64,000 nt of DNA from Aromatoleum diolicum (GTDB lineage Bacteria > Pseudomonadota > Gammaproteobacteria > Burkholderiales > Rhodocyclaceae). This document shows positions 20,435 to 29,083 of the stretch, piece after piece; within the stretch, counting starts at the first letter, position 1; every line of letters starts with the position of its first letter. The stretch is from positions 1 to 64,000 of the forward strand of contig NZ_WTVQ01000017.1 of NCBI RefSeq assembly GCF_012910955.1. Reading direction: 5' to 3'. A model generated the notes under the pieces. That model had not been told where the DNA came from and searched no databases. It was given only the letters and a program-made list of their open reading frames with translations. A program made the translations under genes and the position numbers.

Positions 20435-21414
20435 TGGGTGCCCTGTCCGAATTCCGTCTGCTGAGTCCGGCGAGCGCCGCCGAGGCGGTGCGCCTGCGCG
20501 GCGCGCACCCGGCGAGCCGCTTCATCGCCGGCGGCACCGATCTGCTGCCGAACATGCGCCGCGGCCTTGTCGGCGCCGAAGTCGTCATTGACCTGGCCGG
20601 CATCGGCGAAATGCGCGAAGTGCAGCACACGGGCGACGTCCTGCGCATCGGTGCCCGCGTCACGCTCGCAACCCTCGCCGCCGACGCCACCGTGCTTGCC
20701 CGCCTGCCCGCGCTCGCCCAGGCCGCGCTGGCGGTCGCCGGGCCGACGCACCGCAACGCGGCGACGCTCGGCGGCAACCTGTGCCTCGAGACGCGCTGCC
20801 AGTATTTCAACCAGAGTGAGCATTGGCGCCAGGCCAACCAGTACTGCATGAAGCTCGCTGGCGACGTCTGCCGCGTCGCGCCGAAGTCGAGCCGCTGCTA
20901 CGCGGCCTTCAGCGGCGACGTCGCGCCGGCACTGCTGGCGCTCGGCGCCGACGTCGAGATCCTCGGCCCGCAGGGCGTCCGCCGCCTGCCGCTCGCGGAG
21001 TTCTATGTCGATGACGGTATGCGCTGGCTCGCGCTCGGGCCCGACGAACTGCTGCTGGCAGTAACGATGCCGCTCGCCAATGGCTGGGTCAGCACCTACG
21101 AGAAGCTGCGCGTGCGCGGCGCGATCGACTTTCCGCTGACCGGTGTCGCAGTCGCCTTGCGGCGCGACGGCGACACAATCGGCGAACTGCGCATCGCCTG
21201 CACCGGCGTGTCGTCGCGCCCGGAATTCATCGCGGGCCTCGACGAACTCGCCGGCAAGCCGCTCGACGATGCGGCCTTGGCTACAGCGGAACGCCACATC
21301 AAGCGCGGCATCCAGCCGATGGAAACGACGCTCGTGAGCGTGCCCTACCGTCGCCGCGCGACGCCGGTGCTCGCCAAGCGCCTGGTGCGCCGGCTGTGGG
21401 ACGAAGGGAGCTGA
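20431..21414 (+). CDS. FAD subunit with extra [4Fe-4S] insert, 4-hydroxybenzoyl-CoA reductase beta-like
   Basis: The ~327-residue protein has the CO-dehydrogenase flavoprotein fold ([15 protein letters not shown], and [15 protein letters not shown] for FAD). It also has an insert with four cysteines, C123, C139, C147 and C156, spaced as in the [4Fe-4S]-binding loop that distinguishes the beta subunit of 4-hydroxybenzoyl-CoA reductase from ordinary family members. In that enzyme the extra cluster lets electrons flow in reverse, toward the substrate. This is the strongest clue to function of the operon. A second ATG at 20434 has slightly better spacing from AAGGAG. Confidence 0.9.
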   Translation: MMGALSEFRLLSPASAAEAVRLRGAHPASRFIAGGTDLLPNMRRGLVGAEVVIDLAGIGEMREVQHTGDVLRIGARVTLATLAADATVLARLPALAQAALAVAGPTHRNAATLGGNLCLETRCQYFNQSEHWRQANQYCMKLAGDVCRVAPKSSRCYAAFSGDVAPALLALGADVEILGPQGVRRLPLAEFYVDDGMRWLALGPDELLLAVTMPLANGWVSTYEKLRVRGAIDFPLTGVAVALRRDGDTIGELRIACTGVSSRPEFIAGLDELAGKPLDDAALATAERHIKRGIQPMETTLVSVPYRRRATPVLAKRLVRRLWDEGS

Positions 21415-21415
21415 C

Positions 21416-22411
21416 ATGGACAGCGTCAATCTCGAAGTACTGCGTCAGGCGGTCGCGTGGTCTGCGGCCGGCGTGCCGGTCACGCTCGCGACGGTCGTAC
21501 GGACCTGGGGTTCGTCGCCGCGCCCCGAAGGCGCGCTGCTCGCGATCGCCGGCGACGGTCGCCTCGTCGGCTCGGTGTCCGGCGGCTGCATCGAGGACGA
21601 CCTGCTCGACCGCCTGCGCAACGAACGCCCCAAGCGGCCCGAGCACGTCACCTACGGCATCACCGCCGAGCAGACGCGCCGCTTCGGCCTGCCCTGCGGC
21701 GGCAAGCTTGAATTGGTGCTCGAACCGGTAGGGGCCGACAACCGCCTCGCCGAGGTGCTCGCCGGCATCGAGCGCGGCGAAATGGTCGCGCGCCGCCTCG
21801 ATCTCGCGAGCGGAGCGGTCGATCTGCTGGCCGATGTTCCCGACAGCGCGGTGGTGTTCGACGGCCGCACGCTGGTGGCGGCTTTCGGCCCGCGCTGGCG
21901 CATGCTGATCATCGGCGCCGGCCAGCTGTCGCGCTACCTCGCCGAGTTCGCGCTGGCGCTCGACTACCAGGTGACGATCAGCGAACCGCGCGAGGAGTAT
22001 CGCGAAAGCTGGGCCGTGCCGGGCGCCAGTGTGACGATCGAGATGCCCGACGACGCGGTGATCGCACTGCGCCCCGACCGCCGCACCGTGATCATCGGCG
22101 CGACGCACGACCCCAAGCTCGACGACCTCGCGCTGATCGACGCACTGAAGACCAACGCCTTCTACATCGGTGCGATCGGCTCGCGCGCGAACAGTGAACG
22201 GCGGCGCGAACGGCTGAAACTCTTCGACCTCACCGATGCCGACGTCGACCGCCTGCTCGGCCCGGTCGGCCTGCCGCTGGGCAGCCGCACCCCGCCCGAA
22301 ATCGCGCTCGCGATCCTCGCCGACGTCACCGCGCGCCGGAACGGCGTGCGTCTGATCGCCGCCGACGCGCGTCCCGAATCGGTCGACGACGCCTGCCCGA
22401 CACTCGCCTGA
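21416..22411 (+). CDS. XdhC/CoxI-family molybdenum-cofactor maturation protein
   Basis: The 331-residue protein has an N-terminal XdhC_CoxI domain (WGSSPRPEGALLAI, VGSVSGGCIE) and a C-terminal Rossmann XdhC domain (MLIIGAGQLSRYLAEFA). Members bind molybdenum cofactor and help its sulfuration and insertion into xanthine oxidase-family enzymes. It starts one base after the FAD-subunit stop, clearly in the same operon. It supports the view that the enzyme needs a mature mono-oxo or sulfurated cofactor. Confidence 0.9.
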   Translation: MDSVNLEVLRQAVAWSAAGVPVTLATVVRTWGSSPRPEGALLAIAGDGRLVGSVSGGCIEDDLLDRLRNERPKRPEHVTYGITAEQTRRFGLPCGGKLELVLEPVGADNRLAEVLAGIERGEMVARRLDLASGAVDLLADVPDSAVVFDGRTLVAAFGPRWRMLIIGAGQLSRYLAEFALALDYQVTISEPREEYRESWAVPGASVTIEMPDDAVIALRPDRRTVIIGATHDPKLDDLALIDALKTNAFYIGAIGSRANSERRRERLKLFDLTDADVDRLLGPVGLPLGSRTPPEIALAILADVTARRNGVRLIAADARPESVDDACPTLA

Positions 22412-22619
22412 TCGGAGAGCCCCGAACGTCTCGCCCCCCGGCGACAGCCGGGATGAGGAATTTCTTGATAGCGCAACGCGTGATTGTTGCCAGTCTCGCC
22501 CCCAAGCCTCTATGCTGCATAGCAACACAAGCTAAACGCGGCGCGCCCCGTCATGTGGGCCGTCACCACGCCACGCTGCGTGCTTGTATCCAGCACAGTC
22601 GTCGAGATGAGGCCCGCAC

Positions 22620-24275
22620 ATGGTTGCCGAACCAAGCCGAACCCGCTGTCGCGCCTGCCTGGATTCGGCGTGCCTGGCGCTCCTGTATTTCGCCAGCGCA
22701 AAAATCGGTCTGGTCTACGCCGTTGTCGGCGGCGCAATATCGCTGGTCTGGCCGCCCAGCGGGATCGCATTGGTGGCAGTGCTGGCCTTCGGCAAGCGCG
22801 TGTCTCCCGGCATCGCCGCGGGCTCGTTTCTGGCCAACGTGTCGGCAGACGTCCCGCTACCGGCTGCGGCGGGCATTGCCACCGGGGCCACACTCGCAGC
22901 CCTGGCCGCCGCGCACCTCCTGCAACATCAGGCCCGGTTTCAGATCGCCCTGAATCGCACGCGGGATGTCCTGGCCCTGATCCTGCTCGCCGCCATCCTT
23001 GGCACGACCATCAGCGCCTTCGTCGGCGTGACGTCCCTGGTGGCGGGCGGCCTTGTACCACTCCCCGGGTTCGCCTCGGCATGGTTGAAATGGTGGCTGG
23101 GAGACATGATCGGCGTGCTCGTCGTGGCCCCGCCGCTGCTGGTCTGGCTCAGCCACCCGCACCCGATCGCATCGACGCGCAAGGCCGTCGAGGCGGCCGG
23201 GCTGGTCGCAGCCCTCGGCTGCGTCAGCTACCTGATCTTCGGCGCCCCCGAACTCGCGGGGCACGGCTACTACCCGGCAGCGCTCGCGATCGTGCCCTTC
23301 ATCATCTGGGCAGCCCTGCGCTTCGATCACTGGGGAGCCAGCCTCGCCATCCTGGCGGTTTCCATCGTGGCGATCTGGGGAACGACCGGGGGAACCGGCC
23401 CACTTGCGGCGGACTCGCCGGTCGACAGCCTGGTGCGCTGGAGCACCTTCGTCAATCTGCTGGCTGTCACCGGGCTCCTGCTCGTCGCCTCGCATGCCGA
23501 GACACAGCGCGCCCAGACCGAACTCAGAGCGTCGCACGCCGAGCTCGAACGACGCGTCCGGGAACGCACCGCCAGTCTGGCCAGGACGAATGCCGAACTG
23601 CGCGAGGAAATGACCGCGCGCAGGCGCCTCGAACGCAAACTGGTGCGGGTCGGCGACGAACAGCTGAAGGCCACCGGCCGGGAATTGCATGACGGACTCG
23701 GACAACACCTGACCAGCATCGGACTCTACGGTGCAACCCTGGAGCACAAGCTCAGGGCCCAGGGACATCCGGAGGCCTGCGACGCGGAACGCATCGTGAC
23801 CCTGGTGAAACAGGCCGTCGCCATGATCCAGGCGATTGCCCGAGGTCTCTACCCGGCCGCCCTGGAATCCGCGGGGCTCGTCGCAGCACTCAGAAATCTG
23901 GCGGAGAGCACGCATTCGCTCAAGAAGATCGACTGTGTCCTGCGTAGCGCGCCGGAACTGCAGCTCCGCGATTCGCTCGTCGTCATCAATCTCTATCGGA
24001 TCGCCCAGGAAGCGATCAACAACGCACTGAAATACAGCCAGGCCCGCCACATCTGGATCGACCTGAGCTGCAGCGATGGCATGCTGACGCTCTCGGTCAG
24101 CGATGACGGCATCGGGATCGATCCGGCATCGGCCGACCGCAGCGAGGGGCTGGGACTGCACAACATGCGCCACCGCGCGAACCTGCTCGGGGGGTCGTGC
24201 GCCATCGACCGGAATGCGCACGGCGGTACGACGGTCGCCATCAGTTACCCCGTAGCGGAGGCAAGCGCATCATGA
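22620..24275 (+). CDS. MASE1-type membrane sensor histidine kinase (NarX/UhpB class)
   Basis: The 551-residue protein has about eight N-terminal membrane helices resembling MASE1 (VWPPSGIALVAVLAFG, WWLGDMIGVLVVAPP), then a coiled coil (residues ~300-350). A HisKA_3 domain follows with the phospho-acceptor in RELHDGLGQHL, then a HATPase domain (NNALKYS, DDGIGI, GLGLHNMRHRA). This class signals to LuxR/NarL-type regulators, and exactly such a gene overlaps its stop codon (ATGA). The stimulus is unknown. Confidence 0.92.
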   Translation: MVAEPSRTRCRACLDSACLALLYFASAKIGLVYAVVGGAISLVWPPSGIALVAVLAFGKRVSPGIAAGSFLANVSADVPLPAAAGIATGATLAALAAAHLLQHQARFQIALNRTRDVLALILLAAILGTTISAFVGVTSLVAGGLVPLPGFASAWLKWWLGDMIGVLVVAPPLLVWLSHPHPIASTRKAVEAAGLVAALGCVSYLIFGAPELAGHGYYPAALAIVPFIIWAALRFDHWGASLAILAVSIVAIWGTTGGTGPLAADSPVDSLVRWSTFVNLLAVTGLLLVASHAETQRAQTELRASHAELERRVRERTASLARTNAELREEMTARRRLERKLVRVGDEQLKATGRELHDGLGQHLTSIGLYGATLEHKLRAQGHPEACDAERIVTLVKQAVAMIQAIARGLYPAALESAGLVAALRNLAESTHSLKKIDCVLRSAPELQLRDSLVVINLYRIAQEAINNALKYSQARHIWIDLSCSDGMLTLSVSDDGIGIDPASADRSEGLGLHNMRHRANLLGGSCAIDRNAHGGTTVAISYPVAEASAS

Positions 24276-24937
24276 ACGACGCAATTCCTCCGGCCGCCCG
24301 CCGCCGCATCCTGATGGTCGATGACCACCCGATCATCCGCGAGGGCATGGCCAAGTTTCTCAATCTTCAGGACGACCTCGACCTCTGCTACGAAGCCGGC
24401 AACGCCCGGGAAGCCCTGGCCACGATGCAGGCGTACAGGCCCGACATGGCGATCGTCGACATGACACTGCAGGGCGACTCGGGACTGGAACTCGTGAAAA
24501 CGCTGCGCCACCGCTATCCGGAACTGCCGATCCTGGTGATGAGCATGCACGATGAAGGCCTGTTCGCCGAACGCGTGCTGCGCGCCGGCGCCAACGGTTA
24601 CCTGATGAAGCTCGAGGTCACCGCGCATATCCTCGCGGCCATCCGCCAGGTGCTGGCCGGCAATATCTATCTCAGCGAGGCCATGCACGAGCGCATCGCC
24701 CAGCGGCTGGTCGGGCCCAGCAAAGCCCCCAGCGGCCCGATCGCCAGCCTGACCGAGCGCGAGTTCGAAGTCCTGCACCTGATCGGACTCGGCTTCGGCA
24801 CCCGGCAGATCGCTGAAAAGCTCAGCCGCAGCATCAAGACCATCGAAGCCCACCGCGCCAATCTCAAGGAGAAGCTGCACCTGCCGAACGGCCCCGATCT
24901 GGTGCGCTTCGCGGTTCAATGGCTCGACAGCGAATGA
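24272..24937 (+). CDS. NarL/LuxR-family response regulator
   Basis: The 221-residue protein has an N-terminal receiver domain (MVDDHPIIREG; phospho-acceptor Asp in MAIVDMTLQGDSG) and a C-terminal LuxR helix-turn-helix (LTEREFEVLHLIGLGFGTRQIAEKL). Its ATG overlaps the kinase stop by 4 bases, so the pair is translationally coupled and surely cognate. A likely local target is the secreted protein gene 180 bases downstream (inference). Confidence 0.94.
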   Translation: MNDAIPPAARRRILMVDDHPIIREGMAKFLNLQDDLDLCYEAGNAREALATMQAYRPDMAIVDMTLQGDSGLELVKTLRHRYPELPILVMSMHDEGLFAERVLRAGANGYLMKLEVTAHILAAIRQVLAGNIYLSEAMHERIAQRLVGPSKAPSGPIASLTEREFEVLHLIGLGFGTRQIAEKLSRSIKTIEAHRANLKEKLHLPNGPDLVRFAVQWLDSE

Positions 24938-25026
24938 GCGAACGGGCATTTCATCTGAATAGGGGATTCCACTAGCGCAAATCAGGGAGCATCCCCGATA
25001 TGTGAATGTGCTGGCGGCACGTACAT

Positions 25027-25042
25027 TGGCATCGTGCCTGCA
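25027..25042 (+). promoter_or_regulatory. Candidate sigma-54 promoter for the small secreted protein
   Basis: TGGCAT-N5-CTGCA has GG and GC ten bases apart, with one mismatch in each element from TGGCAC-N5-TTGCA. It lies 78 bases before the ATG at 25121. Weaker than the sites near 43-45 kb; chance occurrence is possible. Confidence 0.35.
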
Positions 25043-25120
25043 CGTGAACCGAAGCCGTTATGCGGTGCGTACTCGAAGGCATGGAAGTGACCGGATCACA
25101 TGCACTGCGAGGATAGCCCC

Positions 25121-25567
25121 ATGAAACTCGAAATGACACTGCTGGCCATTGCGGCCGCAACGGTTGCAACGCTGGCCGGATCAGCGTTTGCCGCCCCGGA
25201 CAGCGCGCACGGCGCCGGAAGGGCGCGAGCGCCGGGCGCCAACAACGGCGAAGTCCTGGTACTCGTCACCAAGGGCAGCTGCGACGCGGCCGCCCGCGGC
25301 ACGATCACCGCGACACCCGCCAGGGTCTCCGGCGACAGCGCGCCCGTGCAGAACGTGAAGAGCGCACGGGGCGCGGGGCGGGCTCGCGCGCCCAGCCCTA
25401 ATGATGCCGGGGCCCGGGCACTCGTCCCGAAGGGCGCCTGCGAGAAAGTCGCCAGCGGCATCGATACCGTCACGCCCGGCAACGTGGCAAGACCGACGAA
25501 CGGACGGAGCTCAGGAAGAGCGCGAGCGACGAGCATTACGAAATACCTGGCAGCATGGTGGGGATGA
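25121..25567 (+). CDS. Small secreted protein with internal repeats, unknown function
   Basis: The 148-residue product has a signal peptide (MKLEMTLLAIAAATVATLAGSAFA). The mature part is mostly two related ~40-residue units that start GAGRARAP and contain VTKGSCDAAARGTITATP or VPKGACEKVASGIDTVTP, plus a third partial GRARAT near the end. Each full unit has one cysteine (KGSC/KGAC). I do not recognise the family. An upstream ATG at 25100 is possible, but 25121 follows GAGGATAG and gives the signal peptide. It lies just after a two-component pair. Confidence 0.65.
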   Translation: MKLEMTLLAIAAATVATLAGSAFAAPDSAHGAGRARAPGANNGEVLVLVTKGSCDAAARGTITATPARVSGDSAPVQNVKSARGAGRARAPSPNDAGARALVPKGACEKVASGIDTVTPGNVARPTNGRSSGRARATSITKYLAAWWG

Positions 25568-25645
25568 AGAAGCACGCCCATAAGCCGTGCCTTCGACACT
25601 TTCCGGGGACTGCGGCGGCCTCATTGGCAGGCTGCACCGGTCGTT

Positions 25646-26749
25646 CTACTTGTACCAGGGCAGCGTGCGCCGCAGCGACACGATCTCGCCCGCGGCTTCG
25701 GCGTCGTAGCCCGGCACGGCCGCGGCCTGCCGGCGGAAGGCCGCGCCGCGCAGCGCGGCCAGCACCGCCTGCATCGCCGGCGTTTCCAGCACGTCCTTGA
25801 TACACACGAGGAAATACTGCTCGTGCGCGAGGGGCACGAAGCCGAGTCCGAAACGATCGGCCGCGGCACGCAGGCCGAAGCCGCAGTTCGCCGCACCGGC
25901 GGCGACATTCGCCGCGACCGACAGATGGGTGTGCTCCCCGCTTGCATAGCCGGCGATGTCGGCCGACCAGACGCCCGCGCGCACCAGCAGTTCGTCGAAA
26001 ATCAGCCGCGTGCCGGAGCCCTGCAGCCGATTGACGAACACGACGCCGGGTCGGGCGAGGTCGTTCAGCGTGCTCAGCCCGAGCGGGTTGCCGGCGGCGA
26101 CCATCAGGCCCTGCTCGCGGCGCGCGACGCGGATCAGCTTGTGCGTGCCGAGACGCAGTTCGCGCCCGAGCGCGGCATGGATGCGCGAACCGCGCCGGCA
26201 CAGGTGCTCGTCGTCGAGCGGCAGGTGGATGCCGGCAAGTGCGCAGGCGCCGGCGTTGAGGCGTTCGAGCGCCTGCGTGCTGCCGACGTATTCGACATCG
26301 AGCAGCACCCGCGCGTCGCGCAACAGCGCCTCGCGCAGCGCACCAAACAGCAGATCGTGACTGGCGCAGGTCGGCAACAACTGCAGCCCCGGATCGACCG
26401 CCAGCAGCAATTCGCGGTCGATCTGGCCGGCGAGGCTCTCGGCCTGCGGCAGCAGGCGCGCGAGGATGCGCTTCTCGGCCCACAGCAGGCGTTCGCCGAA
26501 AGCCGACAGCTGCGCCGCGCGCCCCTGGCCGCCAGTGATCAGCGCCTGGCCGAAGGCCGCCTCGTGCCGTTTCAGCTCGCCCCAGAGGTGACGATAGGAC
26601 AAGTTGAGCTGCGTCGCAGCCTTGCCGATCGAGCCCTGCGCGTGAATCGCATCAAGCATCGCCAGCAGCGGATTCTGCAGCTGCAATGCGCCACCGGGCC
26701 GCACATCCGCGGCCCCGGCGACGAAGCGGTAGTCGAGTGTCACGCTCAT
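25646..26749 (-). CDS. ModE-like HTH regulator with periplasmic-binding-like effector domain
   Basis: The 367-residue protein has an N-terminal winged helix like ModE/LysR (LAMLDAIHAQGSIGKAATQLNLSYRHLW) and a C-terminal ~230-residue type 2 periplasmic-binding-like domain (VFVNRLQGSGTRLIFDELL, GEHTHLSVAANVAAGAANCGFG). This architecture is found in regulators that sense molybdate/tungstate or molybdopterin-linked ligands. It is divergent from a TupA-type gene, which supports oxyanion sensing. It may control that gene through the inverted repeat in the 376-base gap between them. Confidence 0.82.
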   Translation of the reverse strand: MSVTLDYRFVAGAADVRPGGALQLQNPLLAMLDAIHAQGSIGKAATQLNLSYRHLWGELKRHEAAFGQALITGGQGRAAQLSAFGERLLWAEKRILARLLPQAESLAGQIDRELLLAVDPGLQLLPTCASHDLLFGALREALLRDARVLLDVEYVGSTQALERLNAGACALAGIHLPLDDEHLCRRGSRIHAALGRELRLGTHKLIRVARREQGLMVAAGNPLGLSTLNDLARPGVVFVNRLQGSGTRLIFDELLVRAGVWSADIAGYASGEHTHLSVAANVAAGAANCGFGLRAAADRFGLGFVPLAHEQYFLVCIKDVLETPAMQAVLAALRGAAFRRQAAAVPGYDAEAAGEIVSLRRTLPWYK

Positions 26750-26853
26750 CCGAAAAGCTTAACCGAAAACGCTGCACGCCCCTCCCGGCGGGGGCGCACA
26801 AAAAGCAACACGCATTCTTGCCGCGGCCGATTCGCATGAGGCGGCGCCATCGT

Positions 26854-26923
26854 CCTGCAGGAGCGACTTCAACCGCGAATCGGCCGCCGTAAGACCGTTC
26901 GCGGCTAAAGCCTCTCCCACGAA
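26854..26923. repeat. Paired REP element (BIME-like)
   Basis: Two inverted copies of a ~24-base unit, GGAGCGACTTCAACCGCGAA and the complement of GGAGAGGCTTTAGCCGCGAA, are separated by ~13 bases. This is the layout of paired extragenic palindromes moved by RAYT transposases. The single palindrome at 8524 is related. No RAYT gene is in the window. Confidence 0.72.
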
Positions 26924-26930
26924 CTGCTTC

Positions 26931-26994
26931 ATGCAAACACGATCGCGATGACAAATGGAATCGTCGCGACATCGCGATCGAACTTATGCAAACA
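26931..26994. promoter_or_regulatory. Operator-like repeat cluster between the ModE-like regulator and tupA
   Basis: An 11-bp perfect inverted repeat (CGATCGCGATG at 26940-26950, CATCGCGATCG at 26970-26980) is flanked by a direct repeat ATGCAAACA at 26931 and 26986. Such symmetry in a divergent regulator-target gap suggests the binding region of the ModE-like protein. It could instead be a hairpin in a leader. Confidence 0.6.
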
Positions 26995-27125
26995 ATTTCC
27001 GAAGCAGCGGCATTTCATCCCGCATCGAACTGGCGGCTCATGCACGGCTTTGATACAAACAGCCACGGCATGCGCACGGATTCGCCCACGGCAGGTCCGT
27101 TTCCCCCATCACACGGAGATCCTTC

Positions 27126-27947
27126 ATGGCACGTCTGCTTCGCCCCCTGCTGCTCACCTTCGCCTGCCTGCTCGGCCTCGCCGGCGCCCAGGCCGAGGAC
27201 AAGTTCATCATCGTCTCGTCGACCACCTCGACGGAGCAGTCCGGGCTGTTCGGCCACATCCTGCCGGCCTTCGAGCAGCAGTCCGGCATCAAGGTGCGCG
27301 TCGTCGCGCTGGGGACTGGCCAGGCGCTCGACACCGCGCGCCGCGGCGATGCCGACGTGGTGTTCGTGCATGACCGGGCGGCCGAGGAGAAATTTGTCGC
27401 CGAGGGCTTCGGCGTCGAACGCAAGGAAGTGATGTACAACGACTTCATCCTCATCGGCCCGAAAACCGACCCGGCGAAAGTCGCCGGTGGCCGCGACATC
27501 GTCGAGGCGCTGAAGAAAGTCGAGACAGCGAAAGCGCCGTTCGTGTCGCGCGGCGACAAGAGCGGCACCCACGCCGCCGAACTGCGTCTGTGGAAGGCCA
27601 CCGGCATCGATCTCGAGCAGGCGAAAGGGCCGTGGTACCGCGACTCGGGCTCGGGCATGGGCCCGGCGCTGAACATGGCGGCCTCGCTCGGCGCCTACAT
27701 CCTCGCCGACCGCGGCACCTGGCTGTCGTTCAAGAATCGCCAGGATCTGACAATCGCCGTCGAAGGCGACAAGCGCTTGTTCAACCAGTACGGCGTGATC
27801 CTCGTGAACCCGGCCAGGCACCCGCACGTCAAGCGCGAGCTGGGCCAGCAGTTCATCGACTGGATCGTCTCGCCGGCGGGCCAGAAGGCGATCGCCGATT
27901 ACAAGATCGACGGCGAGCAGCTGTTCTTCCCGAACGCGGCCCGGTAA
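27126..27947 (+). CDS. tupA: Tungstate-binding periplasmic protein, TupA-type
   Basis: The 273-residue protein has a signal peptide (cleavage after AQA) and the TupA hallmark STTSTEQSG at the start of the mature domain, followed by RGDADVVFVHD and SRGDKSGTHAAE. TupA proteins bind tungstate tightly for ABC import. No tupB permease or tupC ATPase follows: the next gene is ubiU. It either works with a transporter encoded elsewhere or acts as a sensor. A role in molybdenum/tungsten supply for the window's molybdoenzymes is plausible. Confidence 0.88.
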   Translation: MARLLRPLLLTFACLLGLAGAQAEDKFIIVSSTTSTEQSGLFGHILPAFEQQSGIKVRVVALGTGQALDTARRGDADVVFVHDRAAEEKFVAEGFGVERKEVMYNDFILIGPKTDPAKVAGGRDIVEALKKVETAKAPFVSRGDKSGTHAAELRLWKATGIDLEQAKGPWYRDSGSGMGPALNMAASLGAYILADRGTWLSFKNRQDLTIAVEGDKRLFNQYGVILVNPARHPHVKRELGQQFIDWIVSPAGQKAIADYKIDGEQLFFPNAAR

Positions 27948-27998
27948 TCCCGGCGGGCGTCCGGCCGGGCACTTTTGTGCGCCCGACCGGACCCGCCC

Positions 27999-28040
27999 TT
28001 GACCCCGGTCAACGCGGTCGCGCCCGAGTCGCACTATGGT
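27999..28040 (+). promoter_or_regulatory. FNR/Anr-type site and class II promoter for ubiUVT
   Basis: TTGACCCCGGTCAA (27999-28012) is a perfect 14-bp dyad of the form TTGAC-N4-GTCAA, close to the FNR consensus TTGAT-N4-ATCAA. A -10-like TATGGT lies at 28035-28040. If used, it puts the site centre at about -41.5, the class II activation position. This predicts oxygen-limited induction of ubiUVT. Confidence 0.75.
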
Positions 28041-28069
28041 TGCGGAGCTTTTTTCCCCAGCCCCCCGCC

Positions 28070-29083
28070 ATGACCTCCAATACAAAGATCGAACTCGTCT
28101 GCCCGGCAGGAAGCCTGCCGGCGCTGAAGACGGCCGTCGACCATGGTGCCGATTGTGTCTATCTCGGCTTCAAGGACGCGACCAACGCGCGCAACTTCAC
28201 CGGCCTGAACTTCGACGCCAAGGCGATGAACGAAGGCGTGCGCTACGCCCACGACCGCAAGCGCAAGGTATTGCTGGCGCTCAACACCTACCCGCAGGCC
28301 AGTAACTGGTCCGGCTGGACCGCGGCCGTCGACCGTGCCGCCGACCTGGGCATCGACGCGATCATCGTCGCCGACCCCGGCCTCATGGCCTACGCGCAGA
28401 AGACCCACCCGCAACTGCGTCTGCACCTGTCGGTGCAGGGCTCGGCGACCAGCTACGAGGCGATCAATTTCTACGCCGAACGCTTCGACATCCAGCGCGC
28501 GGTGCTGCCGCGCGTGCTGTCGCTGCCGCAGGTCGAGCACGTCATCGCCAACACCCAGGTCGAGATCGAAGTCTTCGGTTTCGGCGGCCTGTGCGTGATG
28601 GTCGAGGGGCGCTGTGCGCTGTCAGCCTACGCCACCGGCGAATCGCCGAACTGCAACGGCGCCTGCTCGCCGGGCAAGCACGTGCGCTGGGAACAGACGC
28701 CGCAGGGCATGGAAACACGCCTCAACGGCATCCTCATCGACCGCTTCGACGACGGCGAGCGCGCCGGCTACCCGACGCTGTGCAAGGGCCGCTTCGACGT
28801 CAATGGCGAGACCTATTACGCCATCGAGGAACCGACCAGCCTCAACACCCTGGAGCTGCTGCCCGAACTCGCCCGCGCCGGCGTGCGCGCGATCAAGATC
28901 GAAGGCCGCCAGCGCAGCCCCGCCTACACCGGCCAGGTCACGCGCGTGTGGCGCGAGGCGCTCGACCGCGTGATGCGCGACGCCGACAGTTTCACCGTGC
29001 AGCCGGCGTGGATCGCCGAACTCGACAAGATCTCCGAAGGCCGCAGCCATACGCTGGGCGCGTACTACCGGCCGTGGAAATGA
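28070..29083 (+). CDS. ubiU: O2-independent ubiquinone hydroxylation protein UbiU (U32 family)
   Basis: The 337-residue U32-family protein has cysteines C175, C182, C199 and C238 with exactly the spacing known for the [4Fe-4S] ligands of E. coli UbiU (x6, x16, x38). UbiU works with UbiV and UbiT to hydroxylate the ubiquinone ring without oxygen, using prephenate as oxygen donor in the studied system. The ATG at 28070 gives the family N terminus (TKIELVCPAGSLPALK). The stop overlaps the ubiV start. Confidence 0.95.
   Translation: MTSNTKIELVCPAGSLPALKTAVDHGADCVYLGFKDATNARNFTGLNFDAKAMNEGVRYAHDRKRKVLLALNTYPQASNWSGWTAAVDRAADLGIDAIIVADPGLMAYAQKTHPQLRLHLSVQGSATSYEAINFYAERFDIQRAVLPRVLSLPQVEHVIANTQVEIEVFGFGGLCVMVEGRCALSAYATGESPNCNGACSPGKHVRWEQTPQGMETRLNGILIDRFDDGERAGYPTLCKGRFDVNGETYYAIEEPTSLNTLELLPELARAGVRAIKIEGRQRSPAYTGQVTRVWREALDRVMRDADSFTVQPAWIAELDKISEGRSHTLGAYYRPWK

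Noticed and set aside
22510-22522. CTATGCTGCATAG palindrome upstream of the MASE1 kinase as an operator
   Set aside because: Short, with a single-base centre, and no second copy or matching regulator; not enough to call.
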